NCBI RefSeq assembly: GCF_009883055.1
Contig: NZ_WWVR01000006.1
Span: 1-64,000, forward strand
Direction: 5' to 3'
DNA from: Blautia sp. BIOML-A1
GTDB lineage: Bacteria > Bacillota > Clostridia > Lachnospirales > Lachnospiraceae
Length of the DNA: 64,000 bases
The notes beneath the pieces were generated by a model. It saw only the letters and a program-made list of their open reading frames with translations. It made no database searches and was not told the DNA's origin. Position numbers and translations under genes: made by a program. Shown piece by piece: positions 20,582 through 29,848 of the stretch (the first letter of the stretch is position 1; each line of letters begins with the position of its first letter).

Positions 20582-20989
20582 ATGGAAAGTACATTCGGAC
20601 TTGAAATTTATGCTGCCAACAGACAGTTTTTTGCAGGAAGAGCCAAATCACTGATCATCCCGGCCGAGGATGGACAGAAGGAATTTCTGGCACATCATGC
20701 CAATATGATCTGTGCGATCGTTCCGGGTGAGATGCGCTTTGAGGATTCTGAAGGGAACTGGCTGACAGTTGCGGTAAGTTCAGGTTTTGTTGAGATGATC
20801 AACAACCGTGCAAAGCTGTTCTGCCTGACTGTGGAACGTCCGGAAGAAATTGATATCCGCAGAGCAGAAGAGGCAAGAGACCGTGCGGAAGAGCAGCTGC
20901 GTCAGAAACAGAGCATTGTGGAATATCACAGAAGCCAGGCTGCACTCGCAAGAGCGATGACAAGACTTCGTGTCAGCAAAAATATATAA
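20582..20989 (+). CDS. atpC: ATP synthase subunit epsilon
   Basis: The 135-residue rotor and regulatory subunit. It has an N-terminal beta sandwich (FFAGRAKSLIIPAEDGQKEFLAHHA) and a C-terminal two-helix hairpin (RAEEARDRAEEQLRQK). Last gene of the operon. ATG 20582 lies just after GGGTGAGG. Confidence 0.94.
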   Translation: MESTFGLEIYAANRQFFAGRAKSLIIPAEDGQKEFLAHHANMICAIVPGEMRFEDSEGNWLTVAVSSGFVEMINNRAKLFCLTVERPEEIDIRRAEEARDRAEEQLRQKQSIVEYHRSQAALARAMTRLRVSKNI

Positions 20990-20990
20990 A

Positions 20991-21042
20991 AGTAACTGCT
21001 AAGACATGAACCGGTTACGGGATGTGAACAGAGAACAGTTAC
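20991..21042. repeat. GTTAC/TGAACAGTTAC repeat, copy 3
   Basis: AGTAACTGCTAAGACATGAACCGG-type half-sites ending in GTGAACAGAGAACAGTTAC, directly after atpC. Imperfect member of the palindromic repeat family. Confidence 0.45.
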
Positions 21043-21056
21043 AAACCAAAGTCAGC

Positions 21057-21100
21057 AAAACAGGACTGCGATTCAGAAATGAATGTGGTCCTGCTTTTTT
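21057..21100 (+). terminator. Terminator of the ATP synthase operon
   Basis: AAAACAGGAC (21057-21066) pairs with GTCCTG (21088-21093), followed by CTTTTTT. The loop can form a smaller inner stem. Confidence 0.75.
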
Positions 21101-21108
21101 AGCTTCCA

Positions 21109-21141
21109 AGTTACTGCGAACGGAGTTAACAGTAACGTTGC
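21109..21141. repeat. GTTACTGCGAACGGAGTTAACAGTAAC repeat, copy 4
   Basis: Near copy of the sequence ahead of upp (8796-8829), here between the atp terminator and the lacI promoter. Confidence 0.6.
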
Positions 21142-21175
21142 TGAAAAATGTCTGTTTTTTCCTACAGGATGATAA

Positions 21176-21204
21176 TTGTAAAGAAAATGCTGCTATGCTA
21201 TAAT
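21176..21204 (+). promoter_or_regulatory. Sigma-A promoter of the lacI-family gene
   Basis: TTGTAA (21176-21181), 17-bp spacer, TATAAT (21199-21204), leaving a leader of about 200 bases with no recognised riboswitch. Confidence 0.65.
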
Positions 21205-21411
21205 TGTCACATTACTTATAATTGCAGAGTCACTCTGCGTGATAATAATTCATATTGCTGTTGATGAATGAACAGTAATGATCTACCGCGAAAAAGATTG
21301 GAAATGTTTTGAACTCGTTGTCTGAAGTGGAAAAACTGTAAGGAGACAGAACAATTACAATAAACTATCGTAACCAGACAACAGAGTATAAGAAAGGTTA
21401 ACTTAAAAAGT

Positions 21412-22413
21412 ATGGCAAGTATTAAAGATGTGGCACAGAAGGCCGGAGTAGGGGTCGGTACTGTGTCCAGAGTAATAAACGGCAGTGGTTATGTTGCCGC
21501 TGATACCCGCAAAAAAATTGAACAGGCGATCAGTGATCTGGAATACACGCCGAATGAACTGGCAAGAAATCTGTTTCGCAATCGAACCGGTATCATAGGC
21601 GTTCTGATCCCTGACCTGGATCATCCGTTTTTCTCCTCATTTGCACGAGAGACAGAGGTGGCTCTATATAAAAGAGGCTACAAGGCGATGATCTGCAATA
21701 CAGTAGGAAGCAGCAACAGAGAACGCGACTATCTGAATATGTTGGACCGCAATATGGTGGATGGAATCATTACCGGTGCACATACATTGCATTGGAAGGA
21801 ATATGTGAACCGGAAGCGTACAATTGTCGCACTGGATCAGGATTTCGGTCCGGAGATTCCTATGCTAGGGTCTGACCATGCTTATGGTGGTAAGCTGGCA
21901 GCAGAGATCATGCTGAAAAATAACTGTAAGAGGGTCGTCCACATCACTGGTATTGCTCCGAATGTAGCGGCAAATGACAGACATATCATATTTGAAGAGA
22001 CGTTGAAGAAGCATGGAGTGGAAGTCCTGGATCTGACCATGGAATGGAATCTGTTTGATCACCAGTCTTACTGGGATGCAGCAGCCGAGGCAATGGAGAA
22101 ATATCCGGATGCAGATGGTGTATTTGCAGCTGACCAGCCGGCACTCTGCTATATGCACCTTGCCCTCAAAGCAGGGAAAAGAGTCCCGGAGGATCTCAAG
22201 GTGATCACTTATGATGGCATGGATGTCAGCAGAATCTGCTATCCGGAGGTAACGGCTATTTGTCAGAATGTGAAATTTCTGGCAGAAACCTGTGCCAAAA
22301 GTGTCATAAATCTGATAGAAGACAAGGAACCCGTTCCACACAGACAGATTTTATCCGTGGAATTAAGGCAGGGACAAAGTACCTATCCGGTTGAAATTGA
22401 TGGTAAATTATAA
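21412..22413 (+). CDS. LacI-family regulator of the sucrose/fructan locus
   Basis: A 333-residue repressor. The N-terminal LacI HTH (IKDVAQKAGVGVGTVSRVING, residues 4-24) with hinge helix (NELARNLFRNRTG) is followed by a periplasmic-binding-like effector domain. It sits immediately upstream of the ABC importer and GH32 genes, and three similar operator-like sites lie around their promoter. It most likely represses them until sucrose or an oligofructoside binds. The ribosome site is weak (GAAAGG 17 bases upstream). Confidence 0.92.
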   Translation: MASIKDVAQKAGVGVGTVSRVINGSGYVAADTRKKIEQAISDLEYTPNELARNLFRNRTGIIGVLIPDLDHPFFSSFARETEVALYKRGYKAMICNTVGSSNRERDYLNMLDRNMVDGIITGAHTLHWKEYVNRKRTIVALDQDFGPEIPMLGSDHAYGGKLAAEIMLKNNCKRVVHITGIAPNVAANDRHIIFEETLKKHGVEVLDLTMEWNLFDHQSYWDAAAEAMEKYPDADGVFAADQPALCYMHLALKAGKRVPEDLKVITYDGMDVSRICYPEVTAICQNVKFLAETCAKSVINLIEDKEPVPHRQILSVELRQGQSTYPVEIDGKL

Positions 22414-22496
22414 GATATAAACAAAAAACATAAAAAATATAGCATAAAAAGAAAAATATATCAGCATTTAAACAAAAAAATCTGACAAAATATTAA

Positions 22497-22534
22497 AACA
22501 TGCAAGGCTCTAAAATGGCTTTGCATGTTTTTTG
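22497..22534 (+). terminator. Terminator after the lacI-family gene
   Basis: AACATGCAAGGC / GCTTTGCATGTT stem with a 9-base loop and a TTTTTT tail. Confidence 0.88.
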
Positions 22535-22630
22535 TATGCTAAATAGACTATGTTAAAAAAATAACATATACACATATACAATATGCACAAAATTAAAATG
22601 CTAAAATTATAAAAATGCACGGAATTGTGC

Positions 22631-22774
22631 TTGGAAACGAGTTTTTAATCAAATTCTGTTGACAAATACACTTCATGGAAGTATGATAAAGACACGATAT
22701 GGAACGGCTTCCACAAAAACCTCTCGAACAAACTTATAAGAATCGGCTGTTTGAGAATATGGAACGAGTTCTAA
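22631..22774. promoter_or_regulatory. Three operator-like sites around the sugar operon promoter
   Basis: TTGGAAACGAGTTTTTAA (22631-22648), TATGGAACGGCTTCCAC (22698-22714) and ATATGGAACGAGTTCTA (22758-22774) share TGGAA-CG-nTT, the central-CG pseudo-palindrome of LacI/CcpA operators. One lies upstream of the -35 and two lie in the transcribed leader. They could bind the local LacI protein or CcpA. Confidence 0.6.
22659..22687 (+). promoter_or_regulatory. Sigma-A promoter of the sugar ABC/GH32 operon
   Basis: TTGACA (22659-22664), 17-bp spacer, TATGAT (22682-22687). The leader of about 130 bases contains two operator-like sites and a possible hairpin CTCGAACA / TGTTTGAG. Confidence 0.85.
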
Positions 22775-22823
22775 AATATTTCCTTTCGCGCGGTGGAAAT
22801 AAACATTAAAGGAGGATTAAGAA

Positions 22824-24137
22824 ATGAAAAAAACCATTAGTCTGGCAATGGCAGCAGCACTTGCAGTTTCAGGAGCAGCAACAACTGTACCGGTATTCGC
22901 AGATGACGTGACAAACATCACAATCTGGAGTCCAACAGACAGAGAATCAATTGAAGCATGGTGGAAAGAAAAAATTTCCGAATGGAACGAAGAACATCCT
23001 GAGATTCAGGTAAGTCGTGAAGCAATTGACCGTTCAGACTCTTACGCGTATGATAACAAGATTGCTACAGCAGTTACATCCAACGATCTTCCGGATATCT
23101 TCTATGTAGACGGACCGCAGGTTTCCTATTATGCAGCTAATGGAATCACAGTTCCGCTGGATGACTATTTTACAGATGAAGACAAAGCAGATTTCGTAAA
23201 GTCTTCAATGACGCAGAATACATATGATGGCAAATTATATGCTGTAGGTGCAACAGAATCTTCCGTAGCATTCTATTACAACAAAGATTACCTCAAAGAA
23301 TGTGGTGTAGATACAGATGATCTGGATTCCCGTACACTCGAAAATCCTCTGACAACAGATGAAGTTGCTGAGATTGCTGAAAAATGTACAACAGATGATT
23401 ATGTAGGAACACACATCATCATGGACCACGGCGAAGGACTTCCATATGCTCTTGAACCGCTGTATCTTTCTGCTGGAAAAGATTATATCAGCGAAGATGG
23501 AAAAGAAGCCGATGGATATGTGAACAGTGAAGAAGCAGTAAACACAACAGCATGGCTTGCAGATCTGATCGCTAAAGGATATGCAAACGTTGAACCGATC
23601 ACAGATGAATTCCTCAATGGTGCATGTGCAACAATGATCGGTGGTTCATGGGAAATCGCAACACTTGAACAGAATGCTGATTTTGACTGGGGTGTAACTT
23701 ATTATCCGGTTAATGCTGAAACTAAAAAAGCAGTTTCCCCATGTGGTGACTGGGCAGCAGCAATCTCCAAAGACTGCGAGAACGCAGATGCAGCAGGTGA
23801 ATTCCTGGCATGGCTGATGAATACTGATAACGTAGCATCTTATGCAGCAGCAATTGCAAAACCTGCAACACGTTCTTCTGCTTATGAAACAGAAGCAATG
23901 GCTGAGTACAAAGAAGGTGCAAGAGCTCTTATCGTAGATCAGCTTGAAAACACAGCAGTTCCGCGTCCAAGAACTCCTTCCTATGCTACTTTCTCCGCAG
24001 CATATGCAGAAGCAATGACAAACATCTTCTCTGATGCGGCAAGTAATGAAGAAGCAGATACAGATTATATTCAGTCTGAATTTGATACAGTGGTAGATAC
24101 ATTTACAGAAGACTACGAAACATATTACGCTGAATAA
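22824..24137 (+). CDS. Sugar ABC transporter substrate-binding protein
   Basis: A 437-residue family 1 extracellular solute-binding protein. It starts with a Sec signal peptide (MKKTISLAMAAALAVSG) and a signal-peptidase-I-like site (VFA-DD near residue 26). No Cys is present in the signal region, so it is not an obvious lipoprotein, which is unusual for a Gram-positive binding protein. The mature protein is acidic and ends in DYETYYAE. Likely ligand sucrose or fructo-oligosaccharide, judged from the GH32 gene. AAAGGAGGA precedes the ATG. Confidence 0.92.
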   Translation: MKKTISLAMAAALAVSGAATTVPVFADDVTNITIWSPTDRESIEAWWKEKISEWNEEHPEIQVSREAIDRSDSYAYDNKIATAVTSNDLPDIFYVDGPQVSYYAANGITVPLDDYFTDEDKADFVKSSMTQNTYDGKLYAVGATESSVAFYYNKDYLKECGVDTDDLDSRTLENPLTTDEVAEIAEKCTTDDYVGTHIIMDHGEGLPYALEPLYLSAGKDYISEDGKEADGYVNSEEAVNTTAWLADLIAKGYANVEPITDEFLNGACATMIGGSWEIATLEQNADFDWGVTYYPVNAETKKAVSPCGDWAAAISKDCENADAAGEFLAWLMNTDNVASYAAAIAKPATRSSAYETEAMAEYKEGARALIVDQLENTAVPRPRTPSYATFSAAYAEAMTNIFSDAASNEEADTDYIQSEFDTVVDTFTEDYETYYAE

Positions 24138-24156
24138 GAAAACAAATAAATGAAAA

Positions 24157-24197
24157 CGAAGCCGCATCGGCAAAAAAGCGGTGCGGCTTCGCTTTTT
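24157..24197 (+). terminator. Intra-operon hairpin between binding protein and permease
   Basis: CGAAGCCGCA / TGCGGCTTCG stem followed by CTTTTTC, 24 bases after the first gene's stop region. Probably a partial terminator that keeps binding-protein mRNA above permease mRNA. Confidence 0.75.
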
Positions 24198-24223
24198 CTG
24201 GATAAGAAAAAGGGGGAAAGGCA

Positions 24224-25129
24224 ATGGCAAAGGCAGAAAAAAAGAAGCTTTCCGGCCGTAAACGTGATGAAAGAGTGGCTGCATATATTTTTGTAGCACC
24301 GGCAGTGATTCTTCTGATTGCATTTCTTGTTGTACCTATGATCTATACCGTATATTTTTCAGGATTTAAATATCAGATCATGAGACCTGATGCCATGAAA
24401 TTTATTGGTTTAGAAAACTATCAGAAGCTTTTCAGTGACAAAAACTTCTGGCTTGCATTAAAAAATACAGTGTACTTTACTGTAATTGTTGTTCCGTGTC
24501 AGTGTGTACTCGCACTCGCACTTGCACTTCTGGTTTCAAAGAAGTTCCGTGGAGTGGCTGTTTTCCGTACCATGTACTTTGCACCACAGCTTACTTCTAT
24601 GGTAGTTATCTCCGTACTGTGGTCTGTACTTTACAATGCAAACCCGAACACAGGTCTTATCAACTCCATTCTGGTATCTCTGGGAATGAGCCCGATCAAG
24701 TTCCTGAGTGATGCAAGCACAGCGATGAATTCTATCATCTTTATGTCTGCATGGCAGGGCGCCGGTTATCAGATGATGATCTTCCTGGCAGGTCTTCAGG
24801 GAATCCCGAGAGACCAGTACGAAGCAGCATCCGTAGACGGTGCTACAAAATTTAAACAGTTCCTTTATATCACTATTCCTGGGCTGAAGGGAACAATTAA
24901 ATATGTAATCATGATCACTATGATCCAGGCAATGAAACTCTTTACACAGCCATATATCATGACACAGGGTGGACCGAAAAACTCCACAAAGACTCTTGTA
25001 TACTATATTTATACACAGGGCTTCCAGAAGGGTAACTTTGGCTATGCCTGCTCGATCGCGGCTGTATTCTTTGTAATCGTAGTATGTATGTCTATGGCTA
25101 TGAAGAAAGTAACTGCGGCAACAGACTGA
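24224..25129 (+). CDS. Sugar ABC permease, MalF/UgpA type
   Basis: A 301-residue inner-membrane permease with six predicted helices. The cytoplasmic EAA loop QYEAASVDGATKFKQFLYITIP is the contact to the ATPase. The first helix starts after a basic N terminus (KKKLSGRKRDER). Pairs with the next gene. No ATPase gene is present, so a shared MsmK/UgpC-like ATPase elsewhere must energise it. GGGGGAAAGG precedes the ATG. Confidence 0.93.
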   Translation: MAKAEKKKLSGRKRDERVAAYIFVAPAVILLIAFLVVPMIYTVYFSGFKYQIMRPDAMKFIGLENYQKLFSDKNFWLALKNTVYFTVIVVPCQCVLALALALLVSKKFRGVAVFRTMYFAPQLTSMVVISVLWSVLYNANPNTGLINSILVSLGMSPIKFLSDASTAMNSIIFMSAWQGAGYQMMIFLAGLQGIPRDQYEAASVDGATKFKQFLYITIPGLKGTIKYVIMITMIQAMKLFTQPYIMTQGGPKNSTKTLVYYIYTQGFQKGNFGYACSIAAVFFVIVVCMSMAMKKVTAATD

Positions 25130-25146
25130 GAAAGGAGGATATAAAT

Positions 25147-25995
25147 ATGAAAAAATCAATGAGGTTTTCTAATACATTTGGAAAATTTATGTTCTATTTT
25201 GGAAATATTATCATCGGTATCATCTTTGTATCTCCTCTGATCTGGATGATTTCCGCATCACTGAAGCCAGAGGCTAAGATTTTTGCAAATATGGATTCAC
25301 TGACTACTTTTTTACCAGTTCAGGCGTCCTTGAGTAACTATGCAGAGGTATTTTCACGATTGAATATGCCACTGGTATTTAAGAATACACTTCTGTATAT
25401 TGCATTGATCCTGGTTCTTGATCTTCTTGTAAACTCCATGTGCGGTTATGCACTGGCTAAATTTGAGTTCAAAGGTAAAGGTGCAGTTCTGAATCTCGTA
25501 ATTGCACTGATGGTATTGCCGATGGAAGCTATCATGCTCCCGCTTTATATTGAAATGTCTCAGCTTGGCTGGGTAAACACACTGGCTGCACTTGTTATTC
25601 CTTTTGTTGCAAAATGCTTCTCAATTTATATGTTCCGGCAGTTCTTCTGTGATGTTCCGGATGACCTGATTGAAGCAGCGGCAATTGATGGCTGCAGTCC
25701 GATCAGAACTTTCTTCCAGATTGTTATGCCAATTTCCAAAACTGTGTATGCTACAGTATTTATTCTTGATTTCGTAGCACACTGGAATGACTTTATGTGG
25801 CCATTCCTCGTTATGACAGGTGAGGATAAACGTACGATCCAGCTTGCAGTTCAGTCATTTTTTGGTACCCAGCCGGTGCACTACAGTGCCATCATGGCAG
25901 CCCTGGTTGTCTCTGCGATCCCGATGATCATTATGTTTATCTTCATGCAGAAATACTATGTAGAAGGTATTGCATCTTCTGGTATCAAAGGCTAA
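25147..25995 (+). CDS. Sugar ABC permease, MalG/UgpE type
   Basis: A 282-residue permease with six helices and EAA loop LIEAAAIDGCSPIRTFFQIVMP. Partner of the preceding permease, 17 bp downstream. ATG 25147 is set by AAAGGAGGA seven bases upstream. A 122-bp gap follows before the hydrolase gene, without a clear promoter. Confidence 0.93.
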   Translation: MKKSMRFSNTFGKFMFYFGNIIIGIIFVSPLIWMISASLKPEAKIFANMDSLTTFLPVQASLSNYAEVFSRLNMPLVFKNTLLYIALILVLDLLVNSMCGYALAKFEFKGKGAVLNLVIALMVLPMEAIMLPLYIEMSQLGWVNTLAALVIPFVAKCFSIYMFRQFFCDVPDDLIEAAAIDGCSPIRTFFQIVMPISKTVYATVFILDFVAHWNDFMWPFLVMTGEDKRTIQLAVQSFFGTQPVHYSAIMAALVVSAIPMIIMFIFMQKYYVEGIASSGIKG

Positions 25996-26117
25996 GTTTT
26001 AACTCGGATCAGAAACAGGAAACCATGATGTCAGGGTCTTTTGTTACCATGCAAAAAACCTCGCGGGATACTATCCTCTGAATAGTTACAGAATATTACC
26101 ATAAGGAGAACGAATGT

Positions 26118-27605
26118 ATGATTAGTGAGAAATTACAGAAGGCCAGAGAATTTGAACAGGAACAGTTGAGCAAAATTTCTCCGGAAGAACGTCCTTCTTT
26201 TCATGTGACTGGTGGTACAGGCTGGATCAATGATCCAAACGGATTTTCTTATTACAATGGAGAATACCATCTGTTTTATCAGTACCATCCATATTCTAAT
26301 GAATGGGGTCCGATGCACTGGGGACATCTCAGCAGCAAAGATATGCTTGCATGGAAAAGACTTCCGGTAGTTATGGCACCGGAAGAATCCTATGATAACT
26401 TTGGATGCTTTTCCGGAAGTGCTCTGGAGCTTTCTGATGGACGACATCTTCTGATGTACACTGGAGTTGGCTTCGTAGGCGATACTCCGATGGCAAACGG
26501 AGAGCTTCCGACTCATCAGACACAGTGTATCGCTGTGGGTGATGGTATCAATTATGAGAAATATGAAAACAATCCGGTCATTACCGGAGATGATATTCCG
26601 GAAGGCGGAAGTAAAGTAGATTTCCGTGATCCTAAGATCTGGAAGGAAGACGATGGCTATTTTTATGCTGTGATCTCCAATATGACAGGTGATGGAAACA
26701 GCAGAATTCTTCTTTACAGAAGTCCGGATGCTTTCAAATGGGAATATGTAACGGTTCTGGATCACAGCGATGCCAGACTTGGCAAGATGTGGGAATGTCC
26801 GGACTTCTATGAAGTTGACGGTAAACATGTCCTTGTGGTCAGTCCGATGGCAATGCTTCCGGAAGACCTCAAATTCCATGTGGGACACAGCGTTATCTAT
26901 CTGACGGGAACCTACAACAAAGAAACCCATGAATTTGTAAGAGAGGATGTACAGCCTCTCGACAGCGGAATTGATTTCTATGCTCCTCAGAGTATGCTCA
27001 CTCCGGATGGACGTCGTGTCATGATCGCATGGATGCAGGCATGGCCGAATTCCAAGTTTGTTCCGGATGGAGTGAAATATTTCGGACAGATGACAGTTCC
27101 GAGAGAAATCAATTATCGTGATGGAAAACTGATCCAGCAGCCGGTAAGAGAAATCGAAAATTATCGTGGCGAACTGGTTGAGCATCACAATGTTGAAATC
27201 ACAGAAGAAACAGCTCTGGATGGAATCAGCGGACGCGTTATTGATATGACCGTAAAACTGAAGGTGACAGATGATCTCCATAAGTTTACAATTAAACTTG
27301 CAGCAGATGATACCTATTCTTCATATATTACCTATGATCCGGCAGAAGAAATTCTGAATATTGACAGAAGCAGAAGCGGATATCTCTACGACATCCTCCA
27401 CAGCAGAGATATTCGGGTGAAACCGGTAGATGGAGAAGTGACATTGAGAATCCTTATGGACAAATTCAGTGTGGAAATCTTTATCAACGATGGAAGCCAG
27501 ACTGCAACAATGGTTCTGTTTACCCCGCAGGACGCAAATCAGATCACTTTTGCAGCAGAAGGTAAAGCAGAGATCAGTATTGACAAGTATAACCTTGTTT
27601 TCTGA
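26118..27605 (+). CDS. GH32 beta-fructofuranosidase (sucrose/fructan hydrolase)
   Basis: A 495-residue glycoside hydrolase. Family 32 active-site motifs are complete: WINDPNG with nucleophile Asp39, FRDP with Asp171 as transition-state stabiliser, and ECPD with acid/base Glu226. A C-terminal beta-sandwich (from about 350) ends in the EIFINDG segment typical of the family. There is no signal peptide, so it acts in the cytoplasm on imported sucrose or short fructans, releasing fructose. Downstream of the ABC importer and same regulon. Confidence 0.95.
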   Translation: MISEKLQKAREFEQEQLSKISPEERPSFHVTGGTGWINDPNGFSYYNGEYHLFYQYHPYSNEWGPMHWGHLSSKDMLAWKRLPVVMAPEESYDNFGCFSGSALELSDGRHLLMYTGVGFVGDTPMANGELPTHQTQCIAVGDGINYEKYENNPVITGDDIPEGGSKVDFRDPKIWKEDDGYFYAVISNMTGDGNSRILLYRSPDAFKWEYVTVLDHSDARLGKMWECPDFYEVDGKHVLVVSPMAMLPEDLKFHVGHSVIYLTGTYNKETHEFVREDVQPLDSGIDFYAPQSMLTPDGRRVMIAWMQAWPNSKFVPDGVKYFGQMTVPREINYRDGKLIQQPVREIENYRGELVEHHNVEITEETALDGISGRVIDMTVKLKVTDDLHKFTIKLAADDTYSSYITYDPAEEILNIDRSRSGYLYDILHSRDIRVKPVDGEVTLRILMDKFSVEIFINDGSQTATMVLFTPQDANQITFAAEGKAEISIDKYNLVF

Positions 27606-27616
27606 TAAAACCTCCC

Positions 27617-27655
27617 AAAAGACAGGCGTAAGCATTAAGCGCGCCTGTCTTTTTT
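27617..27655 (+). terminator. Terminator of the sugar operon
   Basis: AAAAGACAGGCG / CGCCTGTCTTTT stem with T run. Confidence 0.9.
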
Positions 27656-27742
27656 CTGTTCATAAAGGAGAAGCTGTGCTATACTGAAAGGCAGACAAAC
27701 GGGGATTTTCCCGGATAAATTTACAGAAAGAAGGACAGCAGA

Positions 27743-28894
27743 ATGAGTGAGACAAGAAAGCTGTATTATGAGGATGTATATCAGAAGGAATTTACTGCAG
27801 AGGTTCTGGAATGCAGGGAGACTGACAGAGGATATGAGGTTGTTCTGGATCAGACAGCCTTTTATCCGGAAGGCGGCGGCCAGCCATGTGACCTTGGTAC
27901 CATAAATGGAATTTCCGTTGTGGATGTACAGGAAAAGGGAAGTGAGATTGTTCATTATACAGAGAAACCGCTGGAAACCGGAAGCAAGGTAACAGGAAAA
28001 ATTGACTGGGCCAGAAGGTTTGATCTGATGCAGCAGCATTCCGGAGAGCATATTGTCAGTGGACTGGTGCATGAGGCATATGGATATGACAATGTGGGAT
28101 TTCATATGAGCAGTGATGTGATCACAGTAGATTTCAGCGGGGTTCTGACAGAGACACAGCTTGCTGAGATTGAGGCGGAGACAAATCAGAAAATATGGGA
28201 GAACACTCCGGTAGAAATTTTTTATCCGCCAAAAGAAGAACTGGAAAAACTGTCCTACAGAAGCAAAAAGGAACTTACCGGTCAGGTGCGTCTTGTGCGT
28301 TTCCCGGGTTCTGATCTCTGTGCATGTTGTGGAACGCATGTCACACATACAGGAGAGATCGGTGCGGTCAAGATCCTTTCCGTAGAAAATTTCCATGAAG
28401 GAATCCGCATGACCATGATCTGTGGAAAACGTGTCATGGATTACCTGAATATGATAGATGACCAGAATCATCAGATTTCCGTGAAGCTTTCTGCAAAAAC
28501 AGGCGAGACAGCGGCAGCGGTAGCCCGGCTGCAGGATGAAAATTTCCGGCTCAAAGGTAAAGTCAGTCATATGGTAGATGAACTTTGTGCGACAGAGGCA
28601 AAGAGATGGGAAGATGAGGGAAGTGTCCTTCTATTCCATGACGGACTGGAGTCAGATCAGGTTCGCAGAATGGCAGACGCTGTTATGCAGACATGCTCCG
28701 GCTGCTGTGCGGTATTCTCAAAGGGGGAAGACGGCAGCTATAAGTATGCCATGGGAGAACTAAATGGTGATCTTCGTCAGTTCACAAAAGAAATGAATGC
28801 AGCGCTGAATGGAAGAGGTGGCGGAAAACCATTCTTTGTACAGGGTTCAGTGAAGGCATCTGAGGAAGAAATCCGCGGATTTTTCCGCCAGTAA
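27743..28894 (+). CDS. Alanyl-tRNA editing protein (AlaX-like, with DHHA1 domain)
   Basis: A 383-residue free-standing trans-editing enzyme that removes Ser or Gly from mischarged tRNA-Ala. The editing domain has zinc ligands HSGEH (H99, H103) and CACCGTH. The C-terminal DHHA1 domain has GRGGGKPFFVQGS. The catalytic AlaRS synthetase core is absent, so this is not AlaRS. GAAGGA precedes the ATG. The next gene starts 13 bp later. Confidence 0.9.
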   Translation: MSETRKLYYEDVYQKEFTAEVLECRETDRGYEVVLDQTAFYPEGGGQPCDLGTINGISVVDVQEKGSEIVHYTEKPLETGSKVTGKIDWARRFDLMQQHSGEHIVSGLVHEAYGYDNVGFHMSSDVITVDFSGVLTETQLAEIEAETNQKIWENTPVEIFYPPKEELEKLSYRSKKELTGQVRLVRFPGSDLCACCGTHVTHTGEIGAVKILSVENFHEGIRMTMICGKRVMDYLNMIDDQNHQISVKLSAKTGETAAAVARLQDENFRLKGKVSHMVDELCATEAKRWEDEGSVLLFHDGLESDQVRRMADAVMQTCSGCCAVFSKGEDGSYKYAMGELNGDLRQFTKEMNAALNGRGGGKPFFVQGSVKASEEEIRGFFRQ

Positions 28895-28906
28895 GAGGTA
28901 GGATAA

Positions 28907-29776
28907 ATGTTTGGTGAATGTCATGCACATATGTTGATGGATGGAATCGATTACCGTGAGGCGGTTAAGCTGCACAGAGAATATGTATGTGAGTCAAAAA
29001 TCCGGGAGTATTTTGAGGCTTACAGAAGAGCAGGGGTTTCTTTTGTACGTGACGGAGGAGATAACTGCGGAGTTTCCAGAAGAGCCGCACAGATTGCCGG
29101 AGAATATGGGATCGATTATAGGACACCGGTTTTTGCTATCCATAAAGAAGGACATTATGGCAGGATTGTCGGACGAAGCTTTGGCAATATGAGAGAATTC
29201 CACCAGAGAGTCCGGGAAGCGGCAGCGGAAGGCGCAGATTTTATCAAGATCATGACGACGGGACTGCTGGATTTCCGAAAACATGGTGAGATCACAGGTA
29301 CACCTCTGGATAAGACAGAGGTCAAAGAGATGGTGCATATCGCCCATGAAGAGGGATTTGCCGTGATGAGTCATACAAATGGAATTTATGGCACGCAGGC
29401 GGCGATCGAGGCGGGAGTAGATACACTGGAGCACGGTAACTATATGGATGAAGAAACGCTGACCATGCTGGCTGACAGTCATACGGTGTGGGTTCCGACT
29501 CTGGTGACGGTCCGTAATCTTCTGGGATGCGGAAGATATGAGGATGAAACTCTGCTTCCGATTATCCATCGGGCAGAAGAAATGGTCAGAACAGCTTTCA
29601 GAAAGGGCGTCAAAACAGCTCTTGGGAGTGATGCGGGAGCCTATTGCGTACTTCATGGAGATGGAATCTGTCAGGAATATCAGTCCTTCAGAGAAATACT
29701 GGGAGATTCAAAGAAAGTGCAGGACTGGCTGAGAAACGGAGAGGAGATCATCCGAAAGAAATTCAGAAGAAGTTAA
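28907..29776 (+). CDS. Metal-dependent amidohydrolase
   Basis: A 289-residue TIM-barrel hydrolase of the amidohydrolase superfamily. Ligands seen: HAH at residues 6-8, a Lys in the FIKIM strand that could be carboxylated, His in MSHTNG, His in LEHGNY, and catalytic Asp in GSDAGAY. The protein starts directly at the first metal-binding strand, so it lacks the usual N-terminal beta domain. Substrate unknown; imidazolonepropionase- and prolidase-like members are the nearest in motif pattern. Probably co-transcribed with the AlaX-like gene. Confidence 0.82.
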   Translation: MFGECHAHMLMDGIDYREAVKLHREYVCESKIREYFEAYRRAGVSFVRDGGDNCGVSRRAAQIAGEYGIDYRTPVFAIHKEGHYGRIVGRSFGNMREFHQRVREAAAEGADFIKIMTTGLLDFRKHGEITGTPLDKTEVKEMVHIAHEEGFAVMSHTNGIYGTQAAIEAGVDTLEHGNYMDEETLTMLADSHTVWVPTLVTVRNLLGCGRYEDETLLPIIHRAEEMVRTAFRKGVKTALGSDAGAYCVLHGDGICQEYQSFREILGDSKKVQDWLRNGEEIIRKKFRRS

Positions 29777-29793
29777 TAGTTATAAAAACAGAA

Positions 29794-29836
29794 GATGCCA
29801 TAATTCTCAGAAGTGCTGAGAGTTATGGCATTTTTT
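29794..29836. terminator. Terminator between convergent genes
   Basis: ATGCCATAA-TTCTCAG / CTGAGAG-TTATGGCAT long stem with TTTTTT on the + strand; also serves the convergent lipoprotein gene. Confidence 0.88.
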
Positions 29837-29848
29837 CAATATTTATAT

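Noticed and set aside
26133-27281. Long leftward open frame of 382 codons opposite the GH32 gene
   Set aside because: Antisense to a well-supported hydrolase, no ribosome site, no domain, and composition rich in His, Cys and Ile as expected for a shadow frame.
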